This document shows, one piece after another, positions 37,502 through 51,300 of a stretch of DNA of 64,000 bases. The position numbers were made by a program, and so were the translations under genes. Source of the DNA: Phyto melanocephala (Eukaryota > Arthropoda > Insecta > Diptera > Rhinophoridae); assembly GCA_941918925.1 (NCBI GenBank), contig OW799233.1, positions 29,642,421-29,706,420 on the forward strand, in the 5' to 3' direction. Position 1 is the stretch's first letter, and each line of letters starts with the position of its first letter. A model generated the notes under the pieces. That model was given only the letters and a program-made list of their open reading frames with translations, was not told the origin of the DNA and did no database searches.

Positions 37502-38935
37502 TAGCATATAACCCGCTACTTCGATAGCGCTATTCTAACTATTTATTGAATACTCAAGTTCCAAAACATTTTCAGTCCCACCTCGTATCAATAGTCACTA
37601 AATTCTAAATTCTAGCATCGCAAACGTTAAAAATACAAGTCCTACCTGGAATAAAAACTCCTTGATTGTACAATCCCACTTTCAATAACGTAGAATAAAC
37701 AAAAAGTACCATAAAAATTCTAGAGAGTACCTTTTTAGTCGACCATAACATTTTCAGTCTCACCTTGTATTAAAAGTCAATAATTTCAAAATTGTAACTT
37801 CGCAAACGTTGAATATACAAAAAGTACCATACAAATTCAAAAAAGTACCTTTTAGGTCGCCCATAACATTTTTAGTCTCAAAGGCCTTGATTGTACAATC
37901 ATATCTTTATAAACGTAGAAAATACAAAAAGTACCATAAAAATTCAAAATAGTACCTTCTTGTTAGTCCATAACATTTTTAATCTTACCTGGAATCAATA
38001 TTCCTTTATGTTACAATTCTACCTTTATAAACGTAGAAAATACAAAAAGTACCATAGAAATGCGAAAAAGTACATTTTTGGCCAAAGTTCCAAATTCCAA
38101 GTTTAAAATGTTCAAATATGTACCTAACAAAATATTTTAATAGACATGATTTAAAGTCAGTAAATCTACTCTTTTTTGCATAAAAGTAATTATGTTCTAA
38201 AAAGTACCAAACTCTTTTCCCAATTTTTTCCCAGTTATGAATGTGTTTCAAATTTTACTAAATTACATAATTTTTTGTCTGCTGAAATCCCAATTAAAAA
38301 TTTTGTAAAAATTGGGCGTCCAATTAAGAATTGCATACATTTTCCGGAATTTTCCCCTTTTTGTTCCCAAAAAAGTTTCCAAAAATTTCACCTAAATAAT
38401 TGTCCATTTCTATTAGGAAATAATAATTATCAAATTTTGCCCAATTGAATAATATTAGAAGTTTCTTTTTTAAAAGTACCATAAAAAGGGACAATTTTTA
38501 CCCCTTATACATGTTAATTTTAAAAAAGTGCCGAATTCCTATTACACATTTTTTCGCGGATTACTTAATACAGTTTAAATTTTTTTCCTAGCTTTATGTG
38601 TTTGGAAGTTACACAGGGTACCAAACTATAGTTTTTACCCTTAGGGGTTGAAATTTCAAAAAGAGGCCAGGAACCTAAGCTTATTTTTAGTGCAAATTAC
38701 AATACTTTTTCAATTTAATTGTATCATTTTTAGTTTAGCAGATATAAGATTACCGATTTTACCCGTTTTTACCCCCTTAAAGTACGAATTTCCAAAAATA
38801 CCTTCTTAGTGGAGCTTTACATTGAAAGAGGAACCGATTGTCCAAATTTCATGTCTCTAGCTTTTTGCGTTTGGCTGTACGATGATGATTCAGTCAGTCA
38901 GTCAGTCACGTTACTCTTTTATATATATAGATTTA
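37502..38935 (+). mobile_element. Dispersed element family D with internal tandem repeats
   Basis: It starts CTAGCATATAACCCGCTACTTCG and ends GATTCAGTCAGTCAGTCAGTC (four CAGT units) plus CTTTTATATATATAGATT. About three to four tandem units of roughly 118-120 bp (marker AAAGTACCATAAAAATTC) occupy 37640-38060. A second copy starts at 61396. No coding frame. The CCCGC.ACTTCG start resembles a repeat type common in arthropods (see 40745). Confidence 0.6.
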
Positions 38936-39222
38936 AATCTGGTATTTTTAAATTACAAAAATGTAAAACTTTTTTAAGTATTAAATTAAACTTTTTATAA
39001 TAACTAAGCTTTCATTTTGTTTTTGTTTTGTTTACAAAAAAATAAATCATTTTAATTTATTATTTTTCAATTAAAAAACATTTAAAAAAGAAAACAATGT
39101 AAAATGTTTGTGCATGTTAAAATAAATTCATTTTTATAATTTCCCATTTCCAGTTCATTCAATTGTGGGTTGTTTGATACTGAAAATAAACTACAGATTA
39201 ACGTTTTTAATAAAAGAAATTA

Positions 39223-39228
39223 TTTATT
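39223..39228 (-). promoter_or_regulatory. Polyadenylation signal of the recombinase gene
   Basis: AATAAA on the minus strand about 14 nt after the stop codon of the last exon. Confidence 0.5.
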
Positions 39229-39241
39229 TTTTTACCATACA

Positions 39242-42200
39242 TTATTTGGTTTTGTATCTCCTTTGGTTGTCAATCCAAGTCTTGATTTGTTGGGGAGTTC
39301 TTCGCTTAAGAACATATGTTTGTCCTATAGCTTTTAAGCATTCTTTTAGGCTAGGAAGTCTCTCTAAACTTCCCAAGTCACCAAAAATTGAATAGACTGC
39401 ATCCTTTTCTTCATCGCTCCATCTGCTACGCTTTGTTTTCCCAAAAGGAGATGCTGAATGAGTAAAAAAAATATTAGTTTAAACGATGTAAAAAACTATT
39501 TTTCGTATACTAAATATCTTTTTATAATTTTTTATTGATTCAAAAAATAAACAATACCTTACAATTTAAATATTTTTCTCCTATTTAAACGCTCCTCAAT
39601 ATAAAAACTTTTTAATAAGCGGTACATAATATCTATACAAATATTTCCAATAAAATGTTTAATACAAAAAAAAAATAATAATAAAATGGAATATTTGTTG
39701 CTATAAAAAGTGTATGACGTTTTTCTATATACATACATACATATGTATGTATCCAAGGCATATTTATTCAATGTTAATATTTTTTTAATATGAAGTTTGA
39801 AATTTGAAATAAATGTGAGAAAAGAGAAAATTGCTTTTTTATCTATGAATCTTGACGGATAAAATATAAAATTGTTGAAGAAAATAACCAGCTGACAAAT
39901 CAAGACTACCTGATGAATAAATACGCCTTTGTACATATGAATCTATAAAAAAATATGTTTTATTTGCGCAACATATGTAAATATTTTTATAATTGTACCA
40001 TTTACTATACATACACATAATCAATAAGCAAATTTTCTAAAAATATTTGTGTAATTGGAAAACCAGTTATAATAACTGGGTATCAATTCTCGTTCTATGA
40101 AACTATGAAATGAAAAGTTTTTGTGTGTAATATCATATGGTGCCACCATACCCTTTGCTATACAAAAACTTTTTCATTTCACAGTTTCACAGAACGAGAA
40201 TTGAGCCACTGAATATATAATTTTTGTTATATGTATTGGTTGAACATAAAAATATTTTAAAAATATGAAAGTTTTCGTAATTGAAATAAACATATAAAAC
40301 GAAAATCCTATTTTATTTACTAAAATCTGTTAAGAATATAAACTATTATGCTTACTGTAGGAAATGCATTTATAAATAAATATTTTGTTTTTTTAAACAT
40401 ATTACAATATAATTGCTAAAAAAAAATATGCGTAATATTCTACTATTTTAAATTGAAAATTTAATATTTTTAAATTAAATTTAGGTTAACAAATTTTATT
40501 TTTAAATATTGAAATTGTGTAATTATAAATATTTTTTTTACAAATAACAAAATACATATCAAGAAATTTCTATGTAAGAATTCGTTAGTTCGTAAAATTT
40601 TAAAATGGATGTGAAATTTTTTTGTCGCAAAATAAAACAAACTTTGAAAGAAATTGCTATGAAACTTTTAAAATTTTTTTTTGGTCTAAAATTGGTTTTT
40701 CAGTCACAATAGGTTTTTGACTACAGGAATATGTGATCTTACTACTATAATAAATGTGAATGTTTGTATGTTTGGATATTTGTTACTCAATCACGCAAAA
40801 ACGGCTGAACGGAACTAAATGAAATTCGGCACATAGATAGATAACAACCTAGATTAACACATAGGCTACTTTTTATCACTATACCCAGGCGAAGTCGTTG
40901 GCAAACTCATCATCACAGCCTAAACGGGTTGTTTGTTTTGTAAAATTTTTATTTTTGTTGCAAGTTTTGACTTTTCTTTTTTATTTTCAAATTCAAATTT
41001 TTAAATTCAAATAGGTATAATAAATGTGAATGTTTGGATAAATTTGACAAACATATAAATAACATTCTAGGTTAATACTAAATCTTCCTTTTAGCCCTAT
41101 AACTACGCAGACGAAGTCGCGGGCACAAGCTAGTAAAAAATATTTTAAATGCTGATAAATTTTTTTTACTTTAAACTTTTAGGACAAAGTTTTTAAACAA
41201 ATTTTTCGGGTCTCGAACTTGTTTGCTTTTTCGATATTTATAATTTCTTGAAGATTAACTCCAATATTCATTACAAATTTAAAATAGGTTTAATATACAA
41301 TTATTTAAAGAGAAATGTATTTATATGGAGTAATACAAATATACATTTATTAAGAGAAATTTTAATATCTAAAAGATAATACTCCAAAGTAATTAACCAA
41401 AATTTAATACTTACTGCTTCTGCGTTTCTTATTTGATGATGTACTCGAATTATGAGTACTTTGCAACGAATTTTCACACATGTCAGAATTGTCTTTGTGA
41501 ATACTATCTTCACTATTAAGAATCATATTCTCTTCTACCGCATTTTCTTCACAGTTTTTTTCACAATTCTCAATATTTTTATCGTCCTCAATATCTTCCT
41601 CAATATATTCATCATCCATTTCCTCCTCATCACCTAAGGCTGCCATTAAAAGTTTAGACACGCAGGTTATTTCTGCCACGGGAACAGACATTCTGTAAAT
41701 AGCTTTATGTATGTCCTTGTGGTGTCCCATAAAATTTGCCAGTTTATCAATAGATGCGTCCTCAACATTGAGTAATGATGTATGGGTTGCTATATGTTTA
41801 CGCAATGTTGTTCCTCTAAGACTTTCTGGAATTCTTGCACCACACTCTTCAGAAAATTTTTTCAGTAATGGACATGCTCGATAGTATTGTTTCATCAATT
41901 TAGAAGTAGAAGGTTTGCAAAAAATGTATTGGTTATCGCTAGCTACTCCTGCCTCAGATCTGTATTTCATAATCATTTTAACAGCTTTTAGACATAGAGG
42001 ACATAATAAAACACTAACTGTTCTACCTAGTTTTCCACGCAACGTTATTCTAACGAACTGTTTTGCATATTTAATAGATTGCATTGAAATGTTTTTTATC
42101 ATGTCTTTGTCGATATTATCTGTTATTTGTTCTTTGTTGGCAAAATTTTCGACAGTTAACCGCTCGATTTCCCCCGCCCTTCTTCGATTAAAAATTTGTA

Positions 42201-44968
42201 CGAAAATTAACGTTGACTGAACTAGCTGCGTCCAACTTGACATACAAAACTCGCTCATAAGAGTATCCATTGCTTTAATAATATTTTCTTTTAAATATAA
42301 ATACAATTTTTTTATATCTTCCTTCGAAGGCAATAAAACTTTTTTAACTCTTTTTTGGTTTGTTTGGTCTTCAACAGCTTTTTTATTTATTAAAGTCGGT
42401 ATTTCCTCTTCCCACAATAGAAGAAAATTTTCTAAATTCGATTTTAAATCTTCGCAGTTTTCTTTTATAAGTTCAGCACGTTGTTTTTTTCCGCATTTCT
42501 TTATCAAAGAAGTTAAACTCTGGGCAACTGCAGGTGTTTTAAACCACATCAAATTATCATCCCAATTAGCAACAAGGCGAAGGGCATTGACACAGGTATC
42601 AAATAATTCAGGCTTAAATATATCTTTCAACTCATTTATCTTCGGATCTAATTTTTTCAACTCAATTTTGAAACGGCCGAGCAACCTTAAATTTGAACGT
42701 ATCATATCATGCTGATGTTCTGATGAATATTTTTCAGTCAGTTTGTTACCAAATTTAAGAATGAGTTCATCATATCTCACAGACCTTGATACTTCATCAT
42801 CTCGCATTACTGGAAAGACCTTTGTTCTTAATACCTTGTTGGCTAACGAATGTATATATTGGGTTAATCTTCGACTTTCGATAAAACTAAACCGTTTTTT
42901 TTTAGAGGAAACACAATTTGCAGCATGAAGTCGAAGGGTTTTTTTAGAAAAAAATCCCTTACATTGTTGGCAACATACGTAGTCATCAGCTTTATTTTTA
43001 AATTTTTTCTGTTGTTGTCTACTAACAATTAAGATTCCACTGTTATGAACAGCAGATGTATTGTGCAGAAAATCTCCATTTTTTCTCAATTTGTTAATTA
43101 TGTTTAAGCGTTCCTTGCATTTTTTAGGCAACAGTAAAGCTCTTTTTATTTCCTTTTCATTTTTATGCTGAAGTAAATGTCTACCTATTTTTGACTGCAG
43201 TTTATGGCAAAATATGCAGAAATGCTTTTTTGCTTTATTTATTGAATGTGGAACTATAACTTTTTCTACGTTAAGAGGCGACTCAGTTATTTCCACACTT
43301 AAGTTATTTTCTGAAATGTTATGAGACTTGTCTGCAACATTTTCACTTCTTTCGCATATTGATTCTGGCATGTACTCTGAAATATAGCTTTCTTGGGAGT
43401 ATACTGAACTAATATTATTTGAAATATCGGGCTTTAAAGTTATGTCTGATAAGCAGGTACTGTTACAATTTAAACTTTCATTAGATGTTACTAGGGCTTC
43501 TGTTGAAGTATTTAATGTTACCGATGTTAACAGTGTTTCATCATTAGTATTACATAAAGTTTTTTCATTTTTAGAAGGCAACAATTTTTTATACCGGTCA
43601 AATGAAATAATTTGCCTATTATCGTTAGTATTTGATGATATATATGATTTCGAATTATCCTTTTGAGTAAATGAATTGGTGTTTGCAATAATTGTATCTG
43701 TAGCGGTATTTTCTTTTTCTGAATGTAATACGTTTTCATCAGGACCATAAAATAAAACTAATTTGCTACTATTAGTATCAGAATCGATTGAATCCCTGCT
43801 CATGGAGTCAACATTTTTTAACGATGTAATTAAACTATCATTACAATTTTGAACAGTTTTTTTTGCAAGTGTAGGAGACATTTTATTGCTTTCAGAAGAC
43901 AATAGTTTTTCGTCGGAGTCAAAAAGTAAAACTAGTTTACTACTATTTTCAGATTGAATGGGCTTTTTAGCTTTGTACAATTTAGAATTGACTTTTATCG
44001 GGTCTAAATTTGAACTTTCAACTAATGTTTTAACAGATATTTTTAGTGTTTCATTTTCCGATTGAATGGATTTTCCGTTAGAATTATCTTTTTGCGGTGA
44101 AATAACTAAACTTTCTTTAAGCATTTTAAGTGCTTCTTCTTGAGGTGATTGAAAATTTGATTTTGTATGTGCTGCGGTATTTACTGTTTTCAAAGGCAAT
44201 ATTTTTTTATTGGAGTCAAATAATAAAACTAATTTACTATTATCACCACATTGGATGGAGTTCTTGGTTTTGTACGAATTTAGCGACGTTATAATTGAAC
44301 CTTCATTAAGTATTTCAGGGGGTTTCTCTTGGCGTTCTTGAAAAGGAGACTTAGTGCTTTCTTTAAATGTATTTGTAGCGGTTTTTGTTGTTTCGGAAGA
44401 ATTTGGGATTTTATCGCAGTCAAATAACACATTTAATTTATTACTATCAAATGCGATTGTTTTTTTGTGAAATTCAACGTTTGCTTTTTTGGGTGACAAT
44501 GATACACTAGGCCGAAGTTGATTTTGAGTATGGCAAAAATCAGTGAACGACGAAGAGGAAGCAACAGAAGATTTAGTTTTACCGAATGACTGTAAGGGTT
44601 TTTTGGTTTTTGATTCTATTGGTGAAGTGGAAACTTCTTCTTTTCTCCTTTTCAGATCTAGGAGATACGACTTATTATCTAAAGAAAATGTTTATAAATT
44701 GACAAAGTATTTAAAGTTAAATATATTTCTAATAAGCTCGACTAGTAATATTTTTATTTCTAAAGCATATGTATATTAAATAAGGGCTAAGTCTATTTAA
44801 GTTAACTACAATTAAAACAAAAATTTACTTACTATTTTTGGCCACGAAAAACGCCGAATATTTCCCACCATTGCATTTAACAACGCATGTCTTCTTAATA
44901 ATTTGTTCCACGTTTTTGGAGCTGACGACCGCAAATTTTTCGTTGTGGAATTTTATTAACGAAAACAT
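39242..44968 (-). CDS. Crypton-like tyrosine recombinase protein, three exons
   Basis: Exons on the minus strand: 44833-44968 (start MFSLIKFHNEKF), 41415-44678 and 39242-39453; introns 154 and 1961 bp, GT..AG, phase 1 both times; 1203 aa in all. If the second donor is ignored the frame stops two codons later (SSKY), so the long exon could be taken for the whole C-terminus, but the splice site AGCA/GTAAGT and an in-frame acceptor exon with Myb/SANT-like sequence (RSRWSDEEKDAV...RRTPQQIKTWIDNQRR) argue for three exons. Domain order: short N-terminal domain (1-60); low-complexity region with five KLVLLFDS-type repeats (about 125-405); CxxC...HxxxxH motif (about 532); CxxC...H...C motif (about 613); tyrosine recombinase domain with Arg in NRRRAGE (about 877), Lys in RGKLGR, TTLRKHIAT (about 1005), MGHHKD and Tyr in IYRM (about 1039); acidic tail; Myb-like end. 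Similar recombinase proteins in animals derive from Crypton transposons. Introns and flanks suggest a host gene. Confidence 0.85.
40084..40203. repeat. Hairpin MITE in recombinase intron 2
   Basis: The left arm CAATTCTCGTTCTATGAAAC and the right arm ending GTTTCACAGAACGAGAATTG are near-perfect inverses of about 40 bp around a 40-nt loop containing the dyad ATGGTGCCACCAT. Confidence 0.7.
40745..41136 (-). mobile_element. CCCGCGACTTCGTC-type arthropod dispersed repeat
   Basis: On the minus strand it starts ACTAGCTTGTGCCCGCGACT, TCGTCTGCG, contains GGTTGTTATCTATCTATGTG and CCGTTCAGCCGTTTTTGCGTG and ends ACAAACATTCACATTTATTA. This arrangement is common in many arthropod genomes; its class is not settled from this copy. 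An internal part is duplicated (AATAAATGTGAATGTTTG at 40747 and 41019). It sits in the long intron of the recombinase gene. Confidence 0.55.
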
Positions 44969-47900
44969 CTAGAGACATTATAAATAACAAAAATTTACAT
45001 TTTTAAATCTACAATCAAAAATAATAATACAAGAGTTAAAAAACATAATCAAAGTGACCAACTATATTTTAGCAATTTCTATTTCAAAATTTTCCAAATG
45101 TTCTTCAGAATTTTCCACTTGGAAAAATCTAAAATATAATAAGCACATTTTGAAATAAAAACAGAAATTTCTGAAATACAAATTGATATTTCTGACATAC
45201 AATTAAAAAATTCTGAAATAGAATTGGAAAATTCTAAATTACAATTGTAAATTTCTGAGACATAATTGGAAACTTCTGAAATACAATTTAAAATTTCTGA
45301 AATGCAGTTTGAAAGTTCTGAAATAGAATTTGTAAACTTTGAAATACAATTAGAAATTTCTGAAACATAAATGGAAATTTCTGAAATACAAATTGAAAAT
45401 TCTGAAATACAATTTGTAAAATTTTAAATACAATTGGAAATTTCTGAAACATAAATGGAAATTTCTGAAAAACAAATAGAAATTTCTGAAAAACAAATAG
45501 AAATTTCTGAAATGGAATTGGAAAATTCTGAATTAGAAATGGAAAATTCTGAAATAAAATAGAATTGGAAATTTCTGAAATACAAATTAAAATTTCTAAA
45601 ATACAATTTGAAAATTCTAAAATGCAATTGCATAAATCTGAAATATTATTAGAAAATTCTGAAATACAATTTTCATAAATACAAATAGAAATTCCAAAAT
45701 ACAAATTGAAATTTCTGAAATACATTTGGAAAATTCTTAAATAGAATTGGAAAATTCTGAATTATAATTGTTAATTTCTGAAACATAATTGAAAACTTCT
45801 ACAAAACATTTGGAAAATTCTGAAATACTAATAAAAAATTCTAAAGTTTAATTTGTAAACTCTGAAATACAATTGAAAATTTCTGAAATACAGATAGAAA
45901 TTTCTAATATACAATTTGAAAGTTCTGAAATGGAATTTGTAAGCTTTGAAATACAATTAAAAATATCTGAAATAGAGATTGAAATTTCTGAAATACATAT
46001 GGGAGATTCTGAAATACAATTTGTAAACTTTGAAATAGAATTGGAAATTTCTGAAATATAATTGGAAATTTCTGAAATACAATTGGAAAATTCTGAAATA
46101 CAAATAGAAATTTGATTAAGTAACGATCTTCGCAATCAGTCTTTAAAACAAATAAACATAAGAAAATGTAGTAATATTAAATAAATATTTCTGTTTCTTG
46201 TTCTGAAATACATATGGAAATTTCTAAAATATAAATGGAAATTTCTGAAATATAAATTGAAAATTCTGAAATACAACTTGTAAACTCTGAAATCTAATTA
46301 GAAAAATCTAAAATATATTAAGCATATTTTGAAATAAAAACAGAAATTTCTAAGATACAAATTGATTTTTTTTAACATACAATTAAAAAATTCTGAAATA
46401 GAATTGGAAAATTCTAATTTACAATTGTAGATTTCTGACACATAATTGGAAACTTCTGAAATACAATTTGATATTTCTGAAATACAGTTTGAAAGTTCTG
46501 AAATAGAATTTTTAAGCTTTGAAATACAATTAGAAATTTCTGAAACATAAATGGAAATTTCTGAAATACATATCGAAAATTCTGAAATACAGTTTGTAAA
46601 CTCTGAAATACAATTGGAAATTTCTGAAACATAAATAGAAATTTCTGAAATACAAATTGAAAATCCTGAAATACAGTTTGTAAACTCTGAAATACAATTG
46701 GAAATTTCTGAAACATAAATGGAAATTTCTGAAATACAAATTGAAAATTCTGAAATACAAATAGAAATTTCTGAAATAGAATTGGAAAATTCTGAATTAG
46801 AAATGGAAAATTCTGAAATAGAATAGAATTGGAAATTTCTGAAATACAAATTAAAATTTCTAAAATACAATTTGAAAATTCTGAAATGCAATTGTAAAAA
46901 TCTGAAATACTATTAGAAAATTCTGAAATACAAATAGAAATTTCAGAAATACAAATAGAAATTTACAAAATACATTTGGAAAATTCTGATATACAATTTA
47001 AAATGCAATTGAATAAATTCAAATACAATTAGAAAATTCTGAAATAAATAGAAATTTCTGAAATAGAATTCGAAAATTCTGCAACATAACTGGAAACTTC
47101 TGAAATACAATTGGAAATTTCTGAAATACATATTGAAGATTCTGAAATACAATCTGTAAACTTTACAAACTTTACTGTACAATTGGAAATTTCTGAAACA
47201 TAAATGGAAATTTCTGAAATACAAATTGAAAATTCTGATATACAAATTAAAATTTCTGTAATACAAATTGAAATTTCTGTAATACATTTGGAAAATTCTG
47301 AAATAGAATTGGAAAATTCTAAATTACAATTGTAAATTTCTGAAACATAATTGAAAACTTCTACAATACAATTGGAAATTTCTAAAATACTAATTGAAAA
47401 TTCTAAAGTATAATTTGTAAACTCTGAAATACAATTGGAAATTTCTGAAATACAGATTGAAATTTCTAATATACAATTTAAAAATTCTAAAATGGAATTT
47501 GTAAACTTTAAAATACAATTAAAAGAAGATTCTGAAATACAATTTGTAAACTTTGAAATAGAATTGGAAATTTCTGAAACATAATTGGAAACTTCTAAAA
47601 TACAATTAAAAATTTCTGAAATACAATTTGTAAACTCTGAAATACAATTGGAAATTTCTCAAATACAAATTGAAATTTCTGAAATACAATTTGAGAATTC
47701 TGAAATACAAATAAAAATTTCAGAAATACAATTTGAAATTTCTGATATACAAATTGAAATTTCTGTAATACAAATTGAAATTTCTGAAATGCAATTAGAA
47801 AATTCTGAAAAACAAATAGAAATTTCAGATATACAATTAGACATTTCTGATATAAAAATTAAAATTTCTGTAATACATTTGAAAAATTCTGAAATAGAAT

Positions 47901-48221
47901 TGGAAAATTCTGCATGACAATTGTCTGAAACAATTGAAAACTTCTAAAATACAATTGGAAATATCTAAAATACAAGTTGAAATTTCTGAAATACAATTTG
48001 AAATTTCTGAAACATAAATGGAAAATTCTGAATTAGAATTTGAAAATTCTGAAATAGAATAGAATTGGAAATTTCTGAAATACAAATTAATTAAAATTTT
48101 AACATACAATTTGAAAATTCTGAAATGCAATTGCAAAAATCTGAAATACAATTAGAAAATTCTGAAATAAAAATAGAAATTTCAGGAATACAAATAGAAA
48201 TTTCCAAAATACAAATTAAAA
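44861..48221. repeat. 3.36-kb tandem duplication, copy 1
   Basis: From inside the first coding exon of the recombinase gene through its 5' flank and the 21-bp satellite. The same order recurs from 48222. The offset is exactly 3361 bp at the exon and its flank, with only a few substitutions in the non-satellite part. Confidence 0.9.
45080..48221. repeat. 21-bp satellite array, block 1
   Basis: Head-to-tail units with consensus near TTCTGAAATACAATTGGAA plus two variable A/T bases. The period is 21, with higher-order copies (45124 and 46304 start the same long series, about 1180 bp apart). A short non-repeat insert lies at 46112-46200. Since 21 is a multiple of three, long open frames appear on both strands as an artefact. 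The array starts about 110 bp upstream of the recombinase start codon. Confidence 0.9.
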
Positions 48222-48329
48222 TTTCCCACCATTGCATTTAACAACGCATGTCTTCTTAATAATTTGTTCCACGTTTTTGGAGCTGACGACCGCAAATTTT
48301 TCGTTGTGGAATTTTATTAACGAAAACAT
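48216..48329 (-). pseudogene. Duplicated, truncated first exon of the recombinase gene
   Basis: The first 36 codons (MFSLIKFHNEKF ... CNGGK) and the upstream flank are identical to the parent exon. The duplication junction removes the last nine codons and the splice donor, and the frame stops two codons into the satellite. It cannot make the recombinase but brings a copy of the gene's 5' flank into the middle of the array. Confidence 0.85.
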
Positions 48330-51300
48330 CTAGAGACATTATAAATAACAAAAATTTACATTTTTAAATCTACAATCAAAAAAAATAATAAAAGAGTTAA
48401 AAAACATAATCAAAGTGACCAACTATATTTTAGCAATTTCTATTTCAAAATTTTCCAAATGTTCTTCAGAATTTTCCACTTGGAAAAATCTAAAATATAA
48501 TATGCACATTTTGAAATAAAAACAGAAATTTCTGAAATACAAATTGATATTTCTGACATACAATTAAAAAATTCTGAAATAGAATTGGAAAATTCTAAAT
48601 TACAATTGTAAATTTCTGAGACATAATTGGAAACTTCTGAAATACAATTTAAAATTTCTGAAATGCAGTTTGAAAGTTCTGAAATAGAATTTGTAAACTT
48701 TGAAATACAATTAGAAATTTCTGAAACATAAATGGAAATTTCTGAAACATAAATGGAAATTTCTGAAATACAAATTGAAAATTCTGAAATACAATTTGTA
48801 AAATTTTAAATACAATTGGAAATTTCTGAAACATAAATGGAAATTTCTGAAAAACAAATAGAAATTTCTGAAAAACAAATAGAAATTTCTGAAATGGAAT
48901 TGGAAAATTCTGAATTAGAAATGGAAAATTCTGAAATAAAATAGAATTGGAAATTTCTGAAATACAAATTAAAATTTCTAAAATACAATTTGAAAATTCT
49001 AAAATGCAATTGCATAAATCTGAAATATTATTAGAAAATTCTGAAATACAAATTTCATAAATACAAATAGAAATTCCAAAATACAAATTGAAATTTCTGA
49101 AATACATTTGGAAAATTCTTAAATAGAATTGGAAAATTCTGAATTATAATTGTTAATTTCTGAAACATAATTGAAAACTTCTACAAAACATTTGGAAAAT
49201 TCTGAAATACTAATAAAAAATTCTAAAGTTTAATTTGTAAACTCTGAAATACAATTGAAAATTTCTGAAATACAGATAGAAATTTCTAATATACAATTTG
49301 AAAGTTCTGAAATGGAATTTGTAAGCTTTGAAAAACAATTAAAAATATCTGAAATAGAGATTGAAATTTCTGAAATACATATTGGAGATTCTGAAAGACA
49401 ATTTGTAAACTTTGAAATAGAATTGGAAATTTCTGAAATATAATTGGAAATTTCTGAAATACAATTGGAAAATTCTGAAATACAAATAGAAATTTGATTA
49501 AGTAACGATCTTCGCAATCAGTCTTTTAAACAAATAAACATAAGAAAATGTAGTAATATTAAATAAATATTTCTGTTTCTTGTTCTGAAATACATTTGGA
49601 AATTTCTAAAATATAAATGGAAATTTCTGAAATATAAATTGAAAATTCTGAAATACAACTTGTAAACTCTGAAATCTAATTAGAAAAATCTAAAATATAT
49701 TAAGCATATTTTGAAATAAAAACAGAAATTTCTAAGATACAAATTGATTTTTTTTAACATACAATTAAAAAATTCTGAAATAGAATTGGAAAATTCTAAT
49801 TTACAATTGTAGATTTCTGAGACATAATTGGAAACTTCTGAAATACAATTTGATATTTCTGAAATACAGTTTGAAAGTTCTGAAATAGAATTTTTAAGCT
49901 TTGAAATACAATTAGAAATTTCTGAAACATAAATGGAAATTTCTGAAATACATATCGAAAATTCTGAAATACAGTTTGTAAACTCTGAAATACAATTGGA
50001 AATTTCTGAAACATAAATGGAAATTTCTGAAATACAAATTGAAAATTCTGAAATACAAATAGAAATTTCTGAAATAGAATTGGAAAATTCTGAATTAGAA
50101 ACGGAAAATTCTGAAATAGAATAGAATTGGAAATTTCTGAAATACAAATTAAAATTTCTAAAATACAATTTGAAAATTCTGAAATGCAATTGTAAAAATC
50201 TGAAATACTATTAGAAAATTCTGAAATACAAATAGAAATTTCAGAAATACAAATAGAAATTTCAGAAATACAAATAGAAATTTACAAAATACATTTGGAA
50301 AATTCTGATATACAATTTAAAATGCAATTGAATAAATTCAAATACAATTAGAAAATTCTGAAATAAATAGAAATTTCTGAAATAGAATTCGAAAATTCTG
50401 CAACATAACTGGAAACTTCTGAAATACAATTGGAAATTTCTGAAATACATATTGAAGATTCTGAAATACAATCTGTAAACTTTACAAACTTTACTGTACA
50501 ATTGGAAATTTCTGAAACATAAATGGAAATTTCTGAAATACAAATTGAAAATTCTGATATACAAATTAAAATTTCTGTAATACAAATTGAAATTTCTGTA
50601 ATACATTTGGAAAATTCTGAAATAGAATTGGAAAATTCTAAATTACAATTGTAAATTTCTGAAACATAATTGAAAACTTCTACAATACAATTGGAAATTT
50701 CTAAAATACTAATTGAAAATTCTAAAGTATAATTTGTAAACTCTGAAATACAATTGGAAATTTCTGAAATACAGATTGAAATTTCTAATATACAATTTAA
50801 AAATTCTAAAATGGAATTTGTAAACTTTAAAATACAATTAAAAGAAGATTCTGAAATACAATTTGTAAACTTTGAAATAGAATTGGAAATTTCTGAAACA
50901 TAATTGGAAACTTCTAAAATACAATTAAAAATTTCTGAAATACAATTTGTAAACTCTGAAATACAATTGGAAATTTCTCAAATACAAATTGAAATTTCTG
51001 AAATACAATTTGAGAATTCTGAAATACAATTAAAAATTTCAGAAATACAATTTGAAATTTCTGATATACAAATTGAAATTTCTGTAATACAAATTGAAAT
51101 TTCTGAAATGCAATTAGAAAATTCTGAAAAACAAATAGAAATTTCAGATATACAATTAGACATTTCTGATATAAAAATTGAAATTTCTGTAATACATTTG
51201 AAAAATTCTGAAATAGAATTGGAAAATTCTGCATGACAATTGTCTGAAACAATTGAAAACTTCTAAAATACAATTGGAAATATCTAAAATACAAGTTGAA

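Noticed and set aside
41404..41414. Recombinase protein ending SSKY at the end of the long frame
   Set aside because: The last codons coincide with a strong splice donor and an in-frame Myb-like exon follows at 39453; the short ending is kept only as an alternative.
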